Positions 12,280 through 25,546 of a stretch of 64,000 bases of DNA are shown one piece after another. Where the stretch lies: positions 10,039,461 through 10,103,460 of the forward strand of contig OY848919.1 in the NCBI GenBank assembly GCA_963693285.1, in the 5' to 3' direction. Under the pieces are notes generated by a model. The model was not told where the DNA came from. It searched no databases and worked only from the letters and a program-made list of their open reading frames with translations. The DNA comes from Xestospongia muta (lineage: Eukaryota; Porifera; Demospongiae; Haplosclerida; Petrosiidae). The number at the start of each line of letters is the position of its first letter. Positions within the stretch are counted from its first letter, which is position 1. Made by a program: the position numbers and the translations under genes.

Positions 12280-14385
12280 ATGTTAACTATGTTGTCAATG
12301 CTTTTTTTTCTAATTGTACTATTTGTTCTATTTTCTTTCTTCAAAAGGGTGGTTTGTAAACCTCAACTGTTTGGTCAACATGGGACTTTGCGTACTCATT
12401 TACTGGAAAATTGTTCTGTCTTGCAACAGAAATATCGTAGCACATGGTGGGCTTTCAATGGACACATGACGACCATTGCTAGAACTGTGCTACAAAGGAG
12501 ACTAAAAATAAAATATAAACGGTGTATATGCTTAGATTTTCAATTAAAAATGCCTTGTACACTGTACCTGGCTTTAGTTTGTTTTCAATTTTTTATTCTT
12601 GTAGGGAAATTTTTATTGCATCTGATGGTGGGGAACTAGCCTTGGATTGGTATGATACTGAATACTACAACTGTCACTTTAATGAGGATACACCAATATT
12701 GTTGATATTACCAGGCTATCCTTGTATGTTAACAATTAATTTGTTAACAGTTCCTATAACAATCATTTTATTTTAAAGCAAATAGCGAAGATAACTATGT
12801 TGAATGGGTAGTATACGAGGGAGCAAATCAAAATTATCTTCCAGTAGTTATGAACTACAGAGGAGAAGTTGGTGTCCTTTTAAAGGTATAAATAATGGAT
12901 CATTTTTTATATTTAATATCAAGCTATTCATAGACCTTAAAACATCAATACGTTAATTGTGATGATGTTGACTCAGTTATAAAACATATCCATTTTTGCT
13001 TCCCAAAAGTCTCTATTGTTGCTATTGGCTTATCTCTTGGAGGGTATTTAAACAAAATTTTATGTATTGTTATTCATGATTTATTTTTCTATAGTATGTT
13101 ACTTGTTAAACATCTGTTTAAAACTCAGGAACGTAGTGGTCTACTTGCAGGAGCTACTTTCTCCTCACCATGGGATGTTTACAACTTTGTGTCACTTTTA
13201 GATAATAAAGCTATAAATTTTATCTATTACAATCTTATTAGAAATCACATGATGAAACACTGTGAAAAGTAAGGACTATCACTAGTTTAAAATAGTACAT
13301 TAAATTTTTTGTGGATTTTGGTTAATAAACTTAGCTGTGTATTGATATGATTGTAACAGATATTTATGATTTCCTTTAGCAACTACTCTAATCTCATCAG
13401 ATGTGGTAATGTTGACATTGATTATTGTAAAGGTACAATAGAAAAAGTACAAAATGTAAGTTAATTTACATACAGCTTTTGAACATCGAAATAGCTTTAT
13501 CACACATAGTAATACTGTGGATAATAGCTTGTAACTAAACAATTACAATGACTCACTTCAAAAGATACACTGCTAAGATTTCCATGTGTGCTCATAAGGA
13601 AATCTAATTCATTATATACGTGCAAACTTCCTTTACATGTTATCACACATGTATCACAATAAAATCACTTAAGTTAACAACATCATCACTTTTTAGATCA
13701 TCTAATCAAACTTGTCTTGTTATGTATAGCTTAATTAAAAATTTAGGTCATATAATTATAGTGCATTATAGGGTTTACTCATGATCACACAACCTAGCTA
13801 ATTAGAGCAAAGTTTGTATTGGAAATATATAACTTTTTATTTAATTTTGGATAATCCTTTTTAGTATTATGAATTGAATGACAAAGAAATATCTAATAAT
13901 TTTTTCAATATAATGTCCAATGTTGATTTTTAAACAATTATGAATACAGCTATATACATTTACTTGTTATTCTTTTGTTTTAATAGTCTTCAACAGTTAA
14001 AGAGATTATTACGTTTACTACCAAACCAGTGTATTATTTATATGGATACCGTAGCATAGAGGAATACTATGAGGAAGCCAATAATCAAGGAAAGGTTCAT
14101 TTGATTAAAACCCCGCTTTTAAATATTGCTGCAATTGATGACCCACTAGTACCCCTACAAAGTCAGTTCATAATAAAATAATTAAATTAACTATTTTCTC
14201 ACTAATTTTTAGCTTTACCACTTGATGAGTTTGAAGCTAATTCCAACACAGTTTTTGTGTTAACCCCTCATGGAGGTCATCTTGGTTTCATAGAAGAATG
14301 GCTTCCTTTTGGATGTACATGGATGAACAGAGTGACTCAAGAGTTTTTACAAGCAATGTACACGTACCCAAGGAGTTTCAACTGA
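12280..14385 (+). CDS. ABHD1/ABHD3-like alpha/beta hydrolase, copy 1
   Basis: Exons 12280-12521, 12605-12723, 12779-12885, 12934-13043, 13095-13268, 13380-13455, 13987-14161 and 14213-14385 join in frame to 391 aa, close to vertebrate ABHD1/ABHD3 (about 400 aa). Family members are membrane-anchored lipid hydrolases; ABHD3 acts on phospholipids with particular acyl chains. An N-terminal hydrophobic anchor (about residues 5-20) is followed by the family block KPQLFGQHGTLRTHLLENC. SDGGELALDWYD and NYRGEVG are family landmarks. The nucleophile elbow is GLSLG with Ser190, the acid is in AAIDDPLVP (Asp327/328), and the histidine is His357 in HGGHLGF. All triad residues are present. It differs from copies 2 and 3 by Leu2, Pro120 and a few other residues. 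Confidence 0.93.
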
Positions 14386-15822
14386 AATGGATATATTTCT
14401 ATAATTGTCATTTATTTCATTTAATACAAGCACATAGAATTAATCACAAAGAAATTGTTTGCCTAGGATTTGACATTTGCGTTAAGTTGCATGCGAGTAA
14501 AAAAAGGCCAACAAAATGTTTATACTGAAGTTAAAATGTAATCATATTATATTTAATAGAGACATGTTACTACATGTGGAATACAAGCTGTGCCACATAT
14601 AAATTCTTTCAACTATCCATTTGTTTATTCTATATGTATAATGACCAACAACTTTAAACACTTTCTATGTATGTCATTTTAGGATTGTGTGTCACTAATA
14701 AGACTACAAGAGAGATATAGAAAGAATTACATGTGCATAATTATTATGAGTTATTTCTCTAATACATTATTTGCATTCAGTCTTCTCCACATGTTATCAC
14801 AAGTTTACTTAATATAGTATAATAAATTGCATGATACTATTTTTAGTAACGTTAAAGATAGTAAGGGTTAAACCCTTTAAATATCCTTTATAATTAGCAA
14901 AGTGTGAAATTAATGTTGCAGGTATCTCTTACAGCTTAATTAACATTTTGTTGACAGTTTTACAGTTAACTTTCAAAACAAGTATGTGTATCATTAGTTA
15001 AAAAATAAATCACTGATATTTGATTATCAAGGAAATGCAAATTACATTTAGCAAATATGTACTATATAGAACATAACTAATCATTATATTGTTTATAAGT
15101 GATTACATCTACAGTTATACATGTATAGATTAGTGCATTGATCTTATTTGTGCATGTAATGGCATCCAATACAGTTATTTTTAACTATTGAATTGACATT
15201 GCTATTGTATTAACTTTTTACCAGCTAAATTTTACAATTTATTTATAAGATCAACTGCATATCTGTAAGATATAATACTTGATCAAACATGTATTCATTT
15301 ATATGCACATGATTTTTTTTATTTCATGACAACTAAAAGAAAAAGAGAGCCTGTTTTACACATCTATATATACAATTATGAATTACACTGCTAATACAGT
15401 ACTAATGTTTTGTCTTTCTCCATGTAGCACAAACAGTACTTTTATTATTGGATAGCATGTTACTACATTTAGTATAGTTCAAGTGTATATAGTAAGGGTT
15501 TAACCTGATTTGCAAATCTTTTTTTAATTAGCAATGTATAAAAGTAATGTAGCAGACTTGTAAGTGTGTGTACGTAGGTCCAGCTGACACAAAATTGTGT
15601 CTATCGCAGTTAAAGCTAGGAATACAATATAGAACGTTACATTATGTAAACTGTTTGAAATCCGTTATGTCATGCCTTTTGTTGCGTAATAGAACGTTTA
15701 TCCATGCATAATATTGCGTGTATGTGTTGAAATGTGTCATGTGGGAGGGGACGTAGGCATTGTAAATTGAATAAAATGGAGGCTATGAGGCTCACTTTGT
15801 TGGTTGGTCTTATATTAAACAA
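14386..15822. other. 3' flank of block copy 1, with dispersed repeat
   Basis: No coding sequence is recognised. It contains one member (about 14860-15350) of a dispersed AT-rich repeat with the core CACTGATATTTGATTATCAAGG, and a second partial start near 15490-15560. The same layout recurs in copy 2. Confidence 0.6.
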
Positions 15823-16382
15823 ATGCATAGGCATCTATGCATAAAAATAAGTAACATGTTTTGGGATTACTTTTAATATATGCAGCATTTAGGCATACCT
15901 TAAAGTTACAAAAGCTAGTGATCACATATTATCAAAAAAGTTAGAACCAGTGATTTATATTATAATTCAATGATTTTCTTTGTTTATTTCCAATAACTTC
16001 TAATATCTCCCTTTAATTCACTTGCTTAGTAAATAAGTAATTTGTTATATTTATATATAGAACAATCCTTGATTTGTATTGCAATATGTATGTTGAATTA
16101 TCAATACAGTCAGTGGATTTACTAACACATCAGAATAAATGAAAAACTATGCCAAAGTTCATAATTAATTATAATACTGATGATCATGATTATCAAAAGG
16201 GGGAGGGGCTACTACACTAGTATGCATCAAGGGACTCGACTGATTGTTGTTTATGTGTTTCATACATGTTATATACTGTATTACTACCTGTAATTTCTTC
16301 TTCTTGGTTCGGTTTCCTTTGGATCTTCTCAAGATCAGCTAGTTTACAAGCCGACGACGGAAAAATACAAACGGTAACATAA

Positions 16383-16415
16383 TTATATACGGTCGCTAAA
16401 TTCGCTTATATACGG
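16383..16415 (+). promoter_or_regulatory. Twin TTATATACGG motif upstream of ABHD copy 2
   Basis: Same paired element and spacing as at 12221-12253, just ahead of the ATG at 16442. Confidence 0.4.
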
Positions 16416-16441
16416 TATCACCATAGTTTAAAATTTTAATC

Positions 16442-18555
16442 ATGATAACTATGTTGTCAATGCTTTTTTTTCTAATTGTACTATTTGTTCTATTTTCTTT
16501 CTTCAAAAGGGTGGTTTGTAAACCTCAACTGTTTGGTCAACATGGGACTTTGCGTACTCATTTACTGGAAAATTGTTCTGTCTTGCAACAGAAATATCGT
16601 AGCACATGGTGGGCTTTCAATGGACATATGACGACCATTGCTAGAACTGTGCTACAAAGGAGACTAAAAATAAAATATAAACGGTGTATATGCTTAGATT
16701 TTCAATTAAAAATGCCTTGTACACTGTACCTGGCTTTAGTTTGTTTTCAATTTTTTATTCTTGTAGGGAAATTTTTATTGCATCTGATGGTGGGGAACTA
16801 GCCTTGGATTGGTATGATACTGAATATTACAACTGTCACTTTAATGAAGATACACCAATATTGTTGATAATACCAGGCTATTCTTGTATGTTAACAATTA
16901 ATTTGTTAACAGTTCCTATAACAATCATTTTATTTTAAAGCAAATAGCGAAGATAACTATGTTGAATGGGTAGTATACGAGGGAGCAAATCAAAATTATC
17001 TTCCAGTAGTTATGAACTACAGAGGAGAAGTTGGTGTCCTTTTAAAGGTATAAATAATGGATCATTTTTTATATTTAATATCAAGCTATTCATAGACCTT
17101 AAAACATCAATACGTTAATTGTGATGATGTTGACTCAGTTATAAAACATATCCATTTTTGCTTCCCAAAAGTCTCTATTGTTGCTATTGGCTTATCTCTT
17201 GGAGGGTATTTAAACAAAATTTTATGTATTGTTATTCATGAGTTATTTTTCTATAGTATGTTACTTGTTAAACATCTGTTTAAAACTCAGGAACGTAGTG
17301 GTCTACTTGCAGGAGCTACTTTCTCCTCACCATGGGATATCTACAACTTTGTGTCACTTTTAGATAATAAGGCTATAAATTTTATGTATTACAATCTTAT
17401 TAGACATCACATGATGAAGCAAAGTGAAATGTAAGGACTATCACTAGTTTAAAATAGTACATTAAATTGTTTGTGGATTTTTTGTTAATAAACTTAGCTA
17501 TGTATTGATATGATTGTAACAGATATTTACAATTTTTCTTTAGCAACTACTCTAATCTCATCAGATGTGGTAATGTTGACATTGATTATTGTAAAAGTAC
17601 AATAGAAAAAGTACGAAATGTAAGTTAATTTACATATAGCTTTTTTACATTGAAATAGCTTTATCACACATAGTAATACTGTTGATAACAGCTTGTAACT
17701 CAACAATTACAATGACTCACTTCAAAAGATACACTGCTAAGATTTCCATGTGTGCTCATAAGGAAATCTAATTCATTATATACGTGCAAACTTCCTTTAC
17801 ATGTTATGACACATGTATCACAGTAAAATCACTTATTAATAAGTTAACAACATCATCACTTTTTAGATCATCTAATCAAACTTGTCTTGTTACGTATAGC
17901 TTAATTAAAAATTTAGGTCATATAATTATAGTGCATTATAGGGTTTACTCATGATCACACAACCTAGCTAATTAGAGCAAAGTTTGTATTGGAAATATAT
18001 AACTTTTGTATTAATTTTGGATAATCCTTTTTAGTATTATGAATTGAATGACAAAGAAATATCTAATAATTTGCTCAATATAATGTCCAATGTTGATTTT
18101 TAAACAATTATGAATACAGCTATATACATTTACTTGTTATTCTTTTGTTTTAATAGTCTTCAACAGTTAAAGAGATTATTACGTTTACTACCAAACCAGT
18201 GTATTATTTATATGGATACCGTAGCATAGAGGAATACTATGAGGAAGCCAATAATCAAGGAAAGGTTCATTTGATTAAAACCCCGCTTTTAAATATTGCT
18301 GCAATTGATGACCCACTAGTACCCCTACAAAGTCAGTTCATAATAAAATAATTAAATTAACTATTTTCTCACTAATTTTTAGCTTTACCACTTGATGAGT
18401 TTGAAGCTAATTCCAACACAGTTTTTGTGTTAACCCCTCATGGAGGTCATCTTGGTTTCATAGAAGAATGGCTTCCTTTTGGATGTACATGGATGAACAG
18501 AGTGACTCAAGAGTTTTTACAAGCAATGTACACGTACCCAAGGAGTTTCAACTGA
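16442..18555 (+). CDS. ABHD1/ABHD3-like alpha/beta hydrolase, copy 2
   Basis: Exons 16442-16683, 16767-16885, 16941-17047, 17096-17205, 17257-17430, 17544-17619, 18157-18331 and 18383-18555 encode 391 aa with no stop or frameshift. The Ser190 elbow (GLSLG), the acid motif AAIDDPLVP and His357 are all kept. Differences from copy 1 are few: Ile2, IPGYS instead of LPGYP, DIYNF for DVYNF, and a changed stretch around residues 243-251 (HHMMKQSEIN). The N-terminal hydrophobic anchor and promoter motif are retained. Keeping an open eight-exon frame after duplication suggests selection or very recent origin. Confidence 0.93.
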
Positions 18556-19990
18556 AATGGATATATTTCTATAATTGTCATTTATTTCATTTAATACAAG
18601 CACATAGAATTAATCACAAAGAAATTGTTTGCCTAGGATTTGACATTTGCGTTAAGTTGCATGCGAGTAAAAAAAGGCCAACAAAATGTTTATACTGAAG
18701 TTACAATGTAATCATATTATATTTAATAGAGACATGTTACTACGTGTGGAATACAAGCTGTGCCACATATAAATTCTTTCAACTATCCATTTGTTTATTC
18801 TATATGTATAATGACCAACAACTTTAAACACTTTCTATGTATGTCATTTTAGGATTGTGTGTCACTAATAAGACTACAAGAGAGATAAAGAAAGAATTAC
18901 ATGTGCATAATTATTATGAGTTATTTCTCTAATACATTATTTGCATTCAGTCTTCTCCACATGTTATCACAAGTTTACTTAATATAGTATAATAAATTGC
19001 ATGATACTATTTTTAGTAACGTTAAAGATAGTAAGGGTTAAACCCTTTAAATATCCTTTATAATTAGCAAAGTGTGAAATTAATGTTGCAGGTATCTCTT
19101 ACAGCTTAATTAACATTTTGTTGACAGTTTTACAGTTAACTTTCAAAACAAGTATGTGTATCATTAGTTAAAAAAAAAATCACTGATATTTGATTATCAA
19201 GGAAATGCAAATTAATTTTGCAAATATGTACTATATAGATCATAACTAATCATTATATTGTTTATAAGTGATTACATCTACAGTTATACATGTATAGATT
19301 AGTGCATTGATCTTATTTGTGCATGTAATGGCATCCAATACAGTTATTTTTAACTATTGAATTGACATTGCTATTGTATTAACTTTTTACCAGCTAAATT
19401 TTACAATTTATTAATAAGATCAACTGCATATCTGTAAGATATGATACTTGATCAAACATGTATTCATTTATATGCACATGATTTTTTTTATTTCATGACA
19501 ACTAAAAGAAAAAGAGAGCCTGTTTTACACATCTATATATACAATTATGAATTACATTGCTAATACAGTACTAATGTTTTGTCTTTCTCCATGTAGCACA
19601 AACAGTACTTTTATTATTGGATAGCATGTTACTACATTTAGTATAGTTCAAGTGTATATAGTAAGGGTTTAACCTGATTTGCATATCTTTTTTTAATTAG
19701 CAATGTATAAAAGTAATGTAGCAGACTTGTAAGTGTGTGTACGTAGGTCCAACTGACACAAAATTGCGTCTATCGCAGTTAAAGCTAGGTTTACAATATA
19801 GAACGTTACATTATGTAAACTGTTTGAAATCCGTTATGTCATGCCTTTTGTTGCGTAATAGAACGTTTATCCATGCATAATATTGCGTGTATGTGTTGAA
19901 ATGTGTCATGTGGGAGGGGACGTAGGCATTGTAAATTGAATAAAATGGAGGCTATGAGGCTCACTTTATTGGTTGGTCTTATATTAAACA
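18556..19990. other. 3' flank of block copy 2
   Basis: Almost identical to 14386-15822, with small indels such as the loss of a few bases near 19214. It contains the same dispersed repeat members and no gene. Confidence 0.6.
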
Positions 19991-20550
19991 AATGCATAGG
20001 CATCTATGCATAAAAATAAGTAATATGTTTTGGGATTACTTTTAATATATGCAGCATTTAGGCATACCTTAAAGTTACAAAAGCTAGTGATCACATATTA
20101 TCAAAAAAGTTAGAACCAGTGATTTATATTATAATTCAATGATTTTCTTTGTTTATTTCCAATAACTTCTAATATCTCCCTTTAATTCATTTGCTTAGTA
20201 AATAAGTAATTTGTTATTTTATATATAGAACAATCCTTGATTTGTATTGCAATATGTATGTTGAATTATCAATACAGTCAGTGGATTTACTAACACATCA
20301 GAATAAATGAAAAACTATGCCAAAGTTCATAATTAATTATAATACTGATGATCATGATTATCAAAAGGGGGAGGGGCTACTACACTAGTATACATCAAAG
20401 GACTCGACTGATTGTTGTTTAAGTGTTCCATACATGTTATATACTGTATTACTACCTGTAATTTCTTCTTCTTGGTTCGGTTTCTTTTGGATCTTCTCAA
20501 GATCAGCTAGTTTACAAGCCGACGACGGAAAAATACAAACGGTAACATAA

Positions 20551-20583
20551 TTATATACGGTCGCTAAATTCGCTTATATACGG
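20551..20583 (+). promoter_or_regulatory. Twin TTATATACGG motif upstream of ABHD copy 3
   Basis: Same paired element and spacing as in copies 1 and 2, just ahead of the ATG at 20610. Confidence 0.4.
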
Positions 20584-20609
20584 TATCACCATAGTTTAAA
20601 GTTTTAATC

Positions 20610-22714
20610 ATGATAACTATGTTGTCAATGCTTTTTTTTCTAATTGTACTATTTGTTCTATTTTCTTTCTTCAAAAGGGTGGTTTCTAAACCTCAACTGT
20701 TTGGTCAACATGGGACTTTGCGTACTCATTTACTGGAAAATTGTTCTGTCTTGCAACAGAAATATCGTAGCACATGGTGGGCTTTCAATGGACATATGAC
20801 GACCATTGCTAGAACTGTGCTACAAAGGAGACTAAAAATAAAATATAAACGGTGTATATGCTTAGATTTTTAATTGAAAATGCCTTGTACACTGTACCTG
20901 GCTTTAGTTTGTTTTCAATTTTTTATTCTTGTAGGGAAATTTTTATTGCATCTGATGGTGGAGAACTAGCCTTGGATTGGTATGATACTGACTATTACAA
21001 CTGTCACTTTAATGAAGATACACCAATATTGTTGATATTACCAGGCTATTCTTGTATGTTAACAATTAATTTGTTAACAGTTCCTATAACAATCATTTTA
21101 TTTTAAAGCAAATAGTGAAGATAGCTATGTTGAATGGATAGTATATGAGGGAGCAAATCAAAATTACCATCCAGTAGTTATGAACTACAGAGGAGAAGTT
21201 GGTGTCCTTTTAAAGGTATAAATAATGGATCATTTTATATTTAATATCAAGCTATTCATAGACCTTAAAATATCAATACGTTAATTGTGATGATGTTGAC
21301 TCAGTTATAAAACATATCCATTTTTGCTTCCCAAAAGTCTCTATTGTTGCTATTGGCTTATCTCTTGGAGGGTATTTAAACAAAATTTTATGTATTGTAA
21401 TTCATGAGCTATTTTTCTGTAGCATGTTACTTGTTAAACATCTGTTTAAAACTCAGGAACGTAGTGGTCTACTTGCAGTAGCTACTTTCTCCTCACCATG
21501 GGATATCTACAACTTTGTGTCACTTTTAGATAATAAAGCTATAAATTATATGTATTACAATCTTATTAGAAATTACATGATGAAACACTGTGAAAAGTAA
21601 GGACTATCACTATTTTAAAAAAGAACATTAAATTGTTTGTGGATTTGTGGTTAAAAACTTAGCTGTGTATTGATATCATTGTAACAGATATTTACAATTT
21701 CCTTTAGTAACTACTCTAATCTCATCAGATGTGGTAATGTTGACATTGATTATTGTAAAGGTACATTAGAAAAAATACAAAATGTAAGTTAATTTACATA
21801 TAGCTTTTGAACATCGAAATAGCTTTATCACACATAGTAGCACTGTGGATAATAGCTTGTAACTAAACAATTACAATGACTCACTTCAAAAGAAACATTG
21901 CTAAGATTTCCATGTGTGCTCATAAGGAAATCTAATTCATTATATACGTGCAAACTTCCTTTACATGTTATCACAAATGTATCACAATAAAATCACTTAA
22001 GCTAACAACATCATCACTTTTTAGATCATCTAATCAAACTTGTCTTGTTACGTATTGCTTAATTTAAAATTTAGGTCATATAATTATAGTGCATTATAGA
22101 GTTTACTCATGATCACACAACCTAGCTAATTAGAGCAAAGTTTGTATTGGAAATATATAACTTTTGTATTAATTTTGGTTAATCCTTTTTTAGTGTTATG
22201 AATTGAACGACAAACAACTGTCTAATAATTTGCTCAATATAATGTCCAATGTTGATTTTTAAACAATTATGAATACAGCTATATACTTTGACTTGGTATT
22301 CTTTCTTTTTAATAGTCTTCAACAGTTAAAGAGATTATTACCCTTACTACCAAACCAGTGTATTATTTATATGGATATCGTAGCATAGAGGAATACTATG
22401 AGGAAGGCAACAATCAAGGAAAGGTTCATTTGATTAAAACCCCGCTTTTAAATATTGCTGCAATTGATGACCCACTAATACCCCTACAAAGTCAGTTCAT
22501 AATAAAATAATTAAATTAACTAATTTTTCACTAATTTTTAGCTTTACCACTTGATGAGTTTGAAGCTAACTCCAACACAGTTTTTGTGTTAACCCCTCAT
22601 GGAGGTCATCTTGGTTTCATAGAAGAATGGCTTCCTTTTGGATGTACATGGATGAACAGAGTGACTCAGGAGTTTTTACAAGCAATGCATACGTACCCAA
22701 GGAGTTTCAACTGA
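20610..22714 (+). CDS. ABHD1/ABHD3-like alpha/beta hydrolase, copy 3
   Basis: Exons 20610-20851, 20935-21053, 21109-21215, 21262-21371, 21423-21596, 21708-21783, 22316-22490 and 22542-22714 encode 391 aa, intact. The catalytic Ser190, the acid motif (AAIDDPLIP) and His357 are kept. It is the most diverged copy: Cys-to-Ser at position 27 (VVSKPQL), SYVEWIVYEG, NYHPVVM, GLLAVATF, EGNNQG and a C-terminus AMHTYPRS. Scattered rather than clustered changes, all compatible with function, suggest it is an active paralogue. Confidence 0.92.
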
Positions 22715-24004
22715 AATGATTATATTTATATTATATCTATTTATTTCATTTTATACAAGCACATAGAATTTATCACAAAGAAATTGTTTGCCTAGGATTT
22801 GACATTTTCGTTAAGTTGCCTGCGAGTAAAAAAAGACCAACAAAATCTTTATATTGAAGTTACAATATAATCATATTATATTTAATAGAGACATGTTAGC
22901 TACATGTGGAATACAAGCTGTACCACATACAAATTCTTCCAACTAAGTATGTGTATCATTAGTTAAAAAATAAATCACTGATATTTGATTATCAAGGATA
23001 TGCAAATTACATTTAACAAATATGTACTATATAGATCATAACTTATTATTATATTGTTTACAATTGATTAAATCTACAGTTATACATGTATAGATTAATG
23101 CATTGATCTTATTCGTGCATGTAATGCCACCCAATACAATTATTTTTAACTATGGAATTGACATTGCTATTGTATTAACTTATTTATTAGCTAAATTTTA
23201 CAATTAATTAATAAGATCAATTGCATGTCTGTAAGATATAATACTTGGTCAACCATGTATTGATTTATATGAACATGATTTTTAATATTTCAACAACAAC
23301 TAACAGAAAAAGAGAGCCTGTTTTACATATCTGTTCTGCACTGCTAATACAGTTCTAATGTTTTCTCTTTCTCAATGTAGCACTAGATATAAGTAAAACA
23401 GTACTTGTATTATTGGATAGCATGTTACTACATTTAGAATAGTTCAAGTGTTTATAGTAAAGGTTTACCCTGATTTGCATATCCATTTTAATTAGCAATG
23501 TGTGAAAGAAATGTTGCAGACTTGTAAGTGTGTACTTAGGTCCAGCTGACACGAAATTGTGTTAATTGGTTAAGTTTATTAACATTTCATTTAATGTTTT
23601 ACAGTTTTACTACTAAAGATATGCATGACTGTTATTATCAAGGATATATAAAATACAATTGCTATATTAATTAAAACTTATTATTTTAATGTTTAAAGTT
23701 GTTACGTTTATACAGATACATTTTTAGAATGTAACGCACTTATAACTGAGTCTTTTAATCTCTTGTGAAGTTCACATGAAGTAAATTATCTTGTGCAAGC
23801 ACATGTGTGGCTATCATTATTATGATTTCACTGTAATGTATTAGAGAAGTGCAGTTTCAAAATTTATCATTTAAAAAAATTGAATAGTCAATTATTTTCT
23901 AATATTGGAAAAAGGTTGTTTTAGACAAAATACAAAAGAAAAATATCACTAACTATGAAAATAAATATTGTCATTTTAAAGTAAAGTCTGCAAAGAGCAT
24001 TCAA
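22715..24004. other. Intergenic sequence with dispersed repeat fragments
   Basis: The 3' flank of block copy 3 to about 23565 is followed by a shorter, diverged member of the dispersed repeat (about 23570-23750). No coding sequence is recognised. Confidence 0.5.
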
Positions 24005-24775
24005 TCAGTAACACATGACTATAATCTGAATCATGATTACTGTGATCAGGACCAAGAGGGAGCTATCACCACCAGTTGCTCCAGAGGGAGTACCAGTAGG
24101 AATGACTCCTCCAACTGTTCTGGTAGGAATGACTCCAACTGTTCCAGTGGAAATGATTCCTGGTGTAGCACCTCCAACTGCTCCAGATGAAGTAATAGAT
24201 GTTATGGTAGGACTGACTGTTAATGAGGAACAGGAATTAGTGATGTTACACGACGAATCGTTTAAATTATCATAGTAACCAAAAATAAGAGGCACAAAAC
24301 AACAGCTCAAGTAACCAGATATATTTTGCAACTTTTGCTGGCAAGAGCTTCCTCCAATGCAATGTATAGTTGTCTCATCATTAATATCCGTGAAAGGACA
24401 GGTCCCATTCTCCAGACTTCCTATTGGAGATATCATTCCAGAAGTTGTTCCACGTACGTGACGGACTTAGCAGTATTCCTGATTGAGCTTTCCACACAAA
24501 CCGTTATTAAGAAAATTAATGTACTCAGAGTTGTTTAAACATTGAAAATACTGCAGTGCAATATTCTTACACTGACTAGAGCAGAAGGTAGATATTTTTT
24601 GATTGAATTGGACATAATCGACATTATTAGGGACTGTTGTCAAATAAACAGTTGCTATGAAATTTAGTAATTCTTGGACACAATTTGTGCCCGCGATTAT
24701 TGCTGTGCAATTTTGGCTATTAGTAACAGCCGTTAAACAAAATATAAGAAGATAAAAGAAGATTTTGTGCATCAT
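24005..24775 (-). pseudogene. Small secreted/anchored Cys-rich protein with an in-frame TAA
   Basis: Reading from ATG 24775 (or 24772), one frame of 257 codons holds a signal peptide (KIFFYLLIFCLTAVTNS). It continues into a Cys-rich ectodomain with about a dozen cysteines and N-glycosylation sites, a Gly/Val/Thr/Pro-rich stalk of about 60 residues with IPTGT/IPTRT-like repeats, and a C-terminal hydrophobic tail (LVLITVIMIQIIVM) that could be a GPI signal or transmembrane end. The frame is interrupted by one TAA at 24467-24469, after NQEYC, and then resumes in the same frame. A recent nonsense mutation, an allele, an assembly error or a very short intron could explain it. No known family was recognised. 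The architecture is that of a cell-surface protein. Confidence 0.6.
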
Positions 24776-24784
24776 TAAGAGCAA

Positions 24785-25508
24785 GCAACAAACCGTTCTG
24801 CAATATTCGCGTTATACTTTCAATATTTGGCCACACGAACTCAAGATTAGAAAAAAAACGATCTTCACTTCAAAGGGACTAGTTTGTTAGTCTAGAGTAC
24901 AGTATTATCATAGACAAAGGCTTACTCATATAGTGTTTAGTAAACCATTATTCGATGTGTCAGCATAAGTTAAAATTAATGTTGCAGATACTTTACAACT
25001 TAATTAGCATTCTTTGACAATGTAGCATTTAATTTTTATCACAAGGATGTACACAAATAAATCACTGATATTTGATTATAAGGAAATGCAAATCAAATTG
25101 AACACATACAATTGATAAAAACATCATACATATTGTTTAAATGTATAAAGTTGTTACATATACAGTTACATGTATGTATGGTAATGCATTCATCTTACAT
25201 GTGATGACGTCAAATACAAATATTTTTAAATGTACAATAGACTAAATTATTACAATACCAGCTAACTTTTATAATTTATTAATGTCATTTATTAATTTTC
25301 ATGTCTGCGCATGCATAAACAATAATTTTTCATTTCAAAGATTTGTTAATCATTTTAATAAAACTATCGAAAGTTTTTTTCTGACAGGCAACTACATAGC
25401 AAGTTATCAATATCAATTTTAAAAGTAGGATAAAATACTAAGGTAACAGTACCTGATTGGTTGGATGAATGAATAAATGGATAAATGGAATGAATCAAGA
25501 AGCACATA

Positions 25509-25546
<38 letters not shown>

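Larger units (their letters stand above)
11685..15822 (+). repeat. Tandem block copy 1 (~4.14 kb) containing an ABHD gene
   Basis: First of three head-to-tail copies. The copies align from the GCATCTRTRCAWAAAATAAG motif near 11690, 15830 and 19998 onward, through promoter, all exons, introns and 3' flank. Identity is very high even in introns, so the duplications are recent or homogenised. Confidence 0.9.
15823..19990 (+). repeat. Tandem block copy 2 (~4.17 kb)
   Basis: Middle copy of the triplicated block. Its 5' half shares more variants with copy 3 and its 3' third is nearly identical to copy 1, giving a mosaic. Confidence 0.9.
19991..23565 (+). repeat. Tandem block copy 3 (~3.57 kb, internally deleted)
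   Basis: Third copy. Homology runs to about 23565. Relative to copies 1 and 2 it lacks roughly 370 bp of 3' flank, with the join at about 22945 (CTTCCAACTAAGTATGTG). It is the most divergent copy. Confidence 0.85.

Noticed and set aside
24033..24275. Pro/Val-rich plus-strand open frame
   Set aside because: Antisense shadow of the Thr/Pro/Gly stalk of the minus-strand surface protein.
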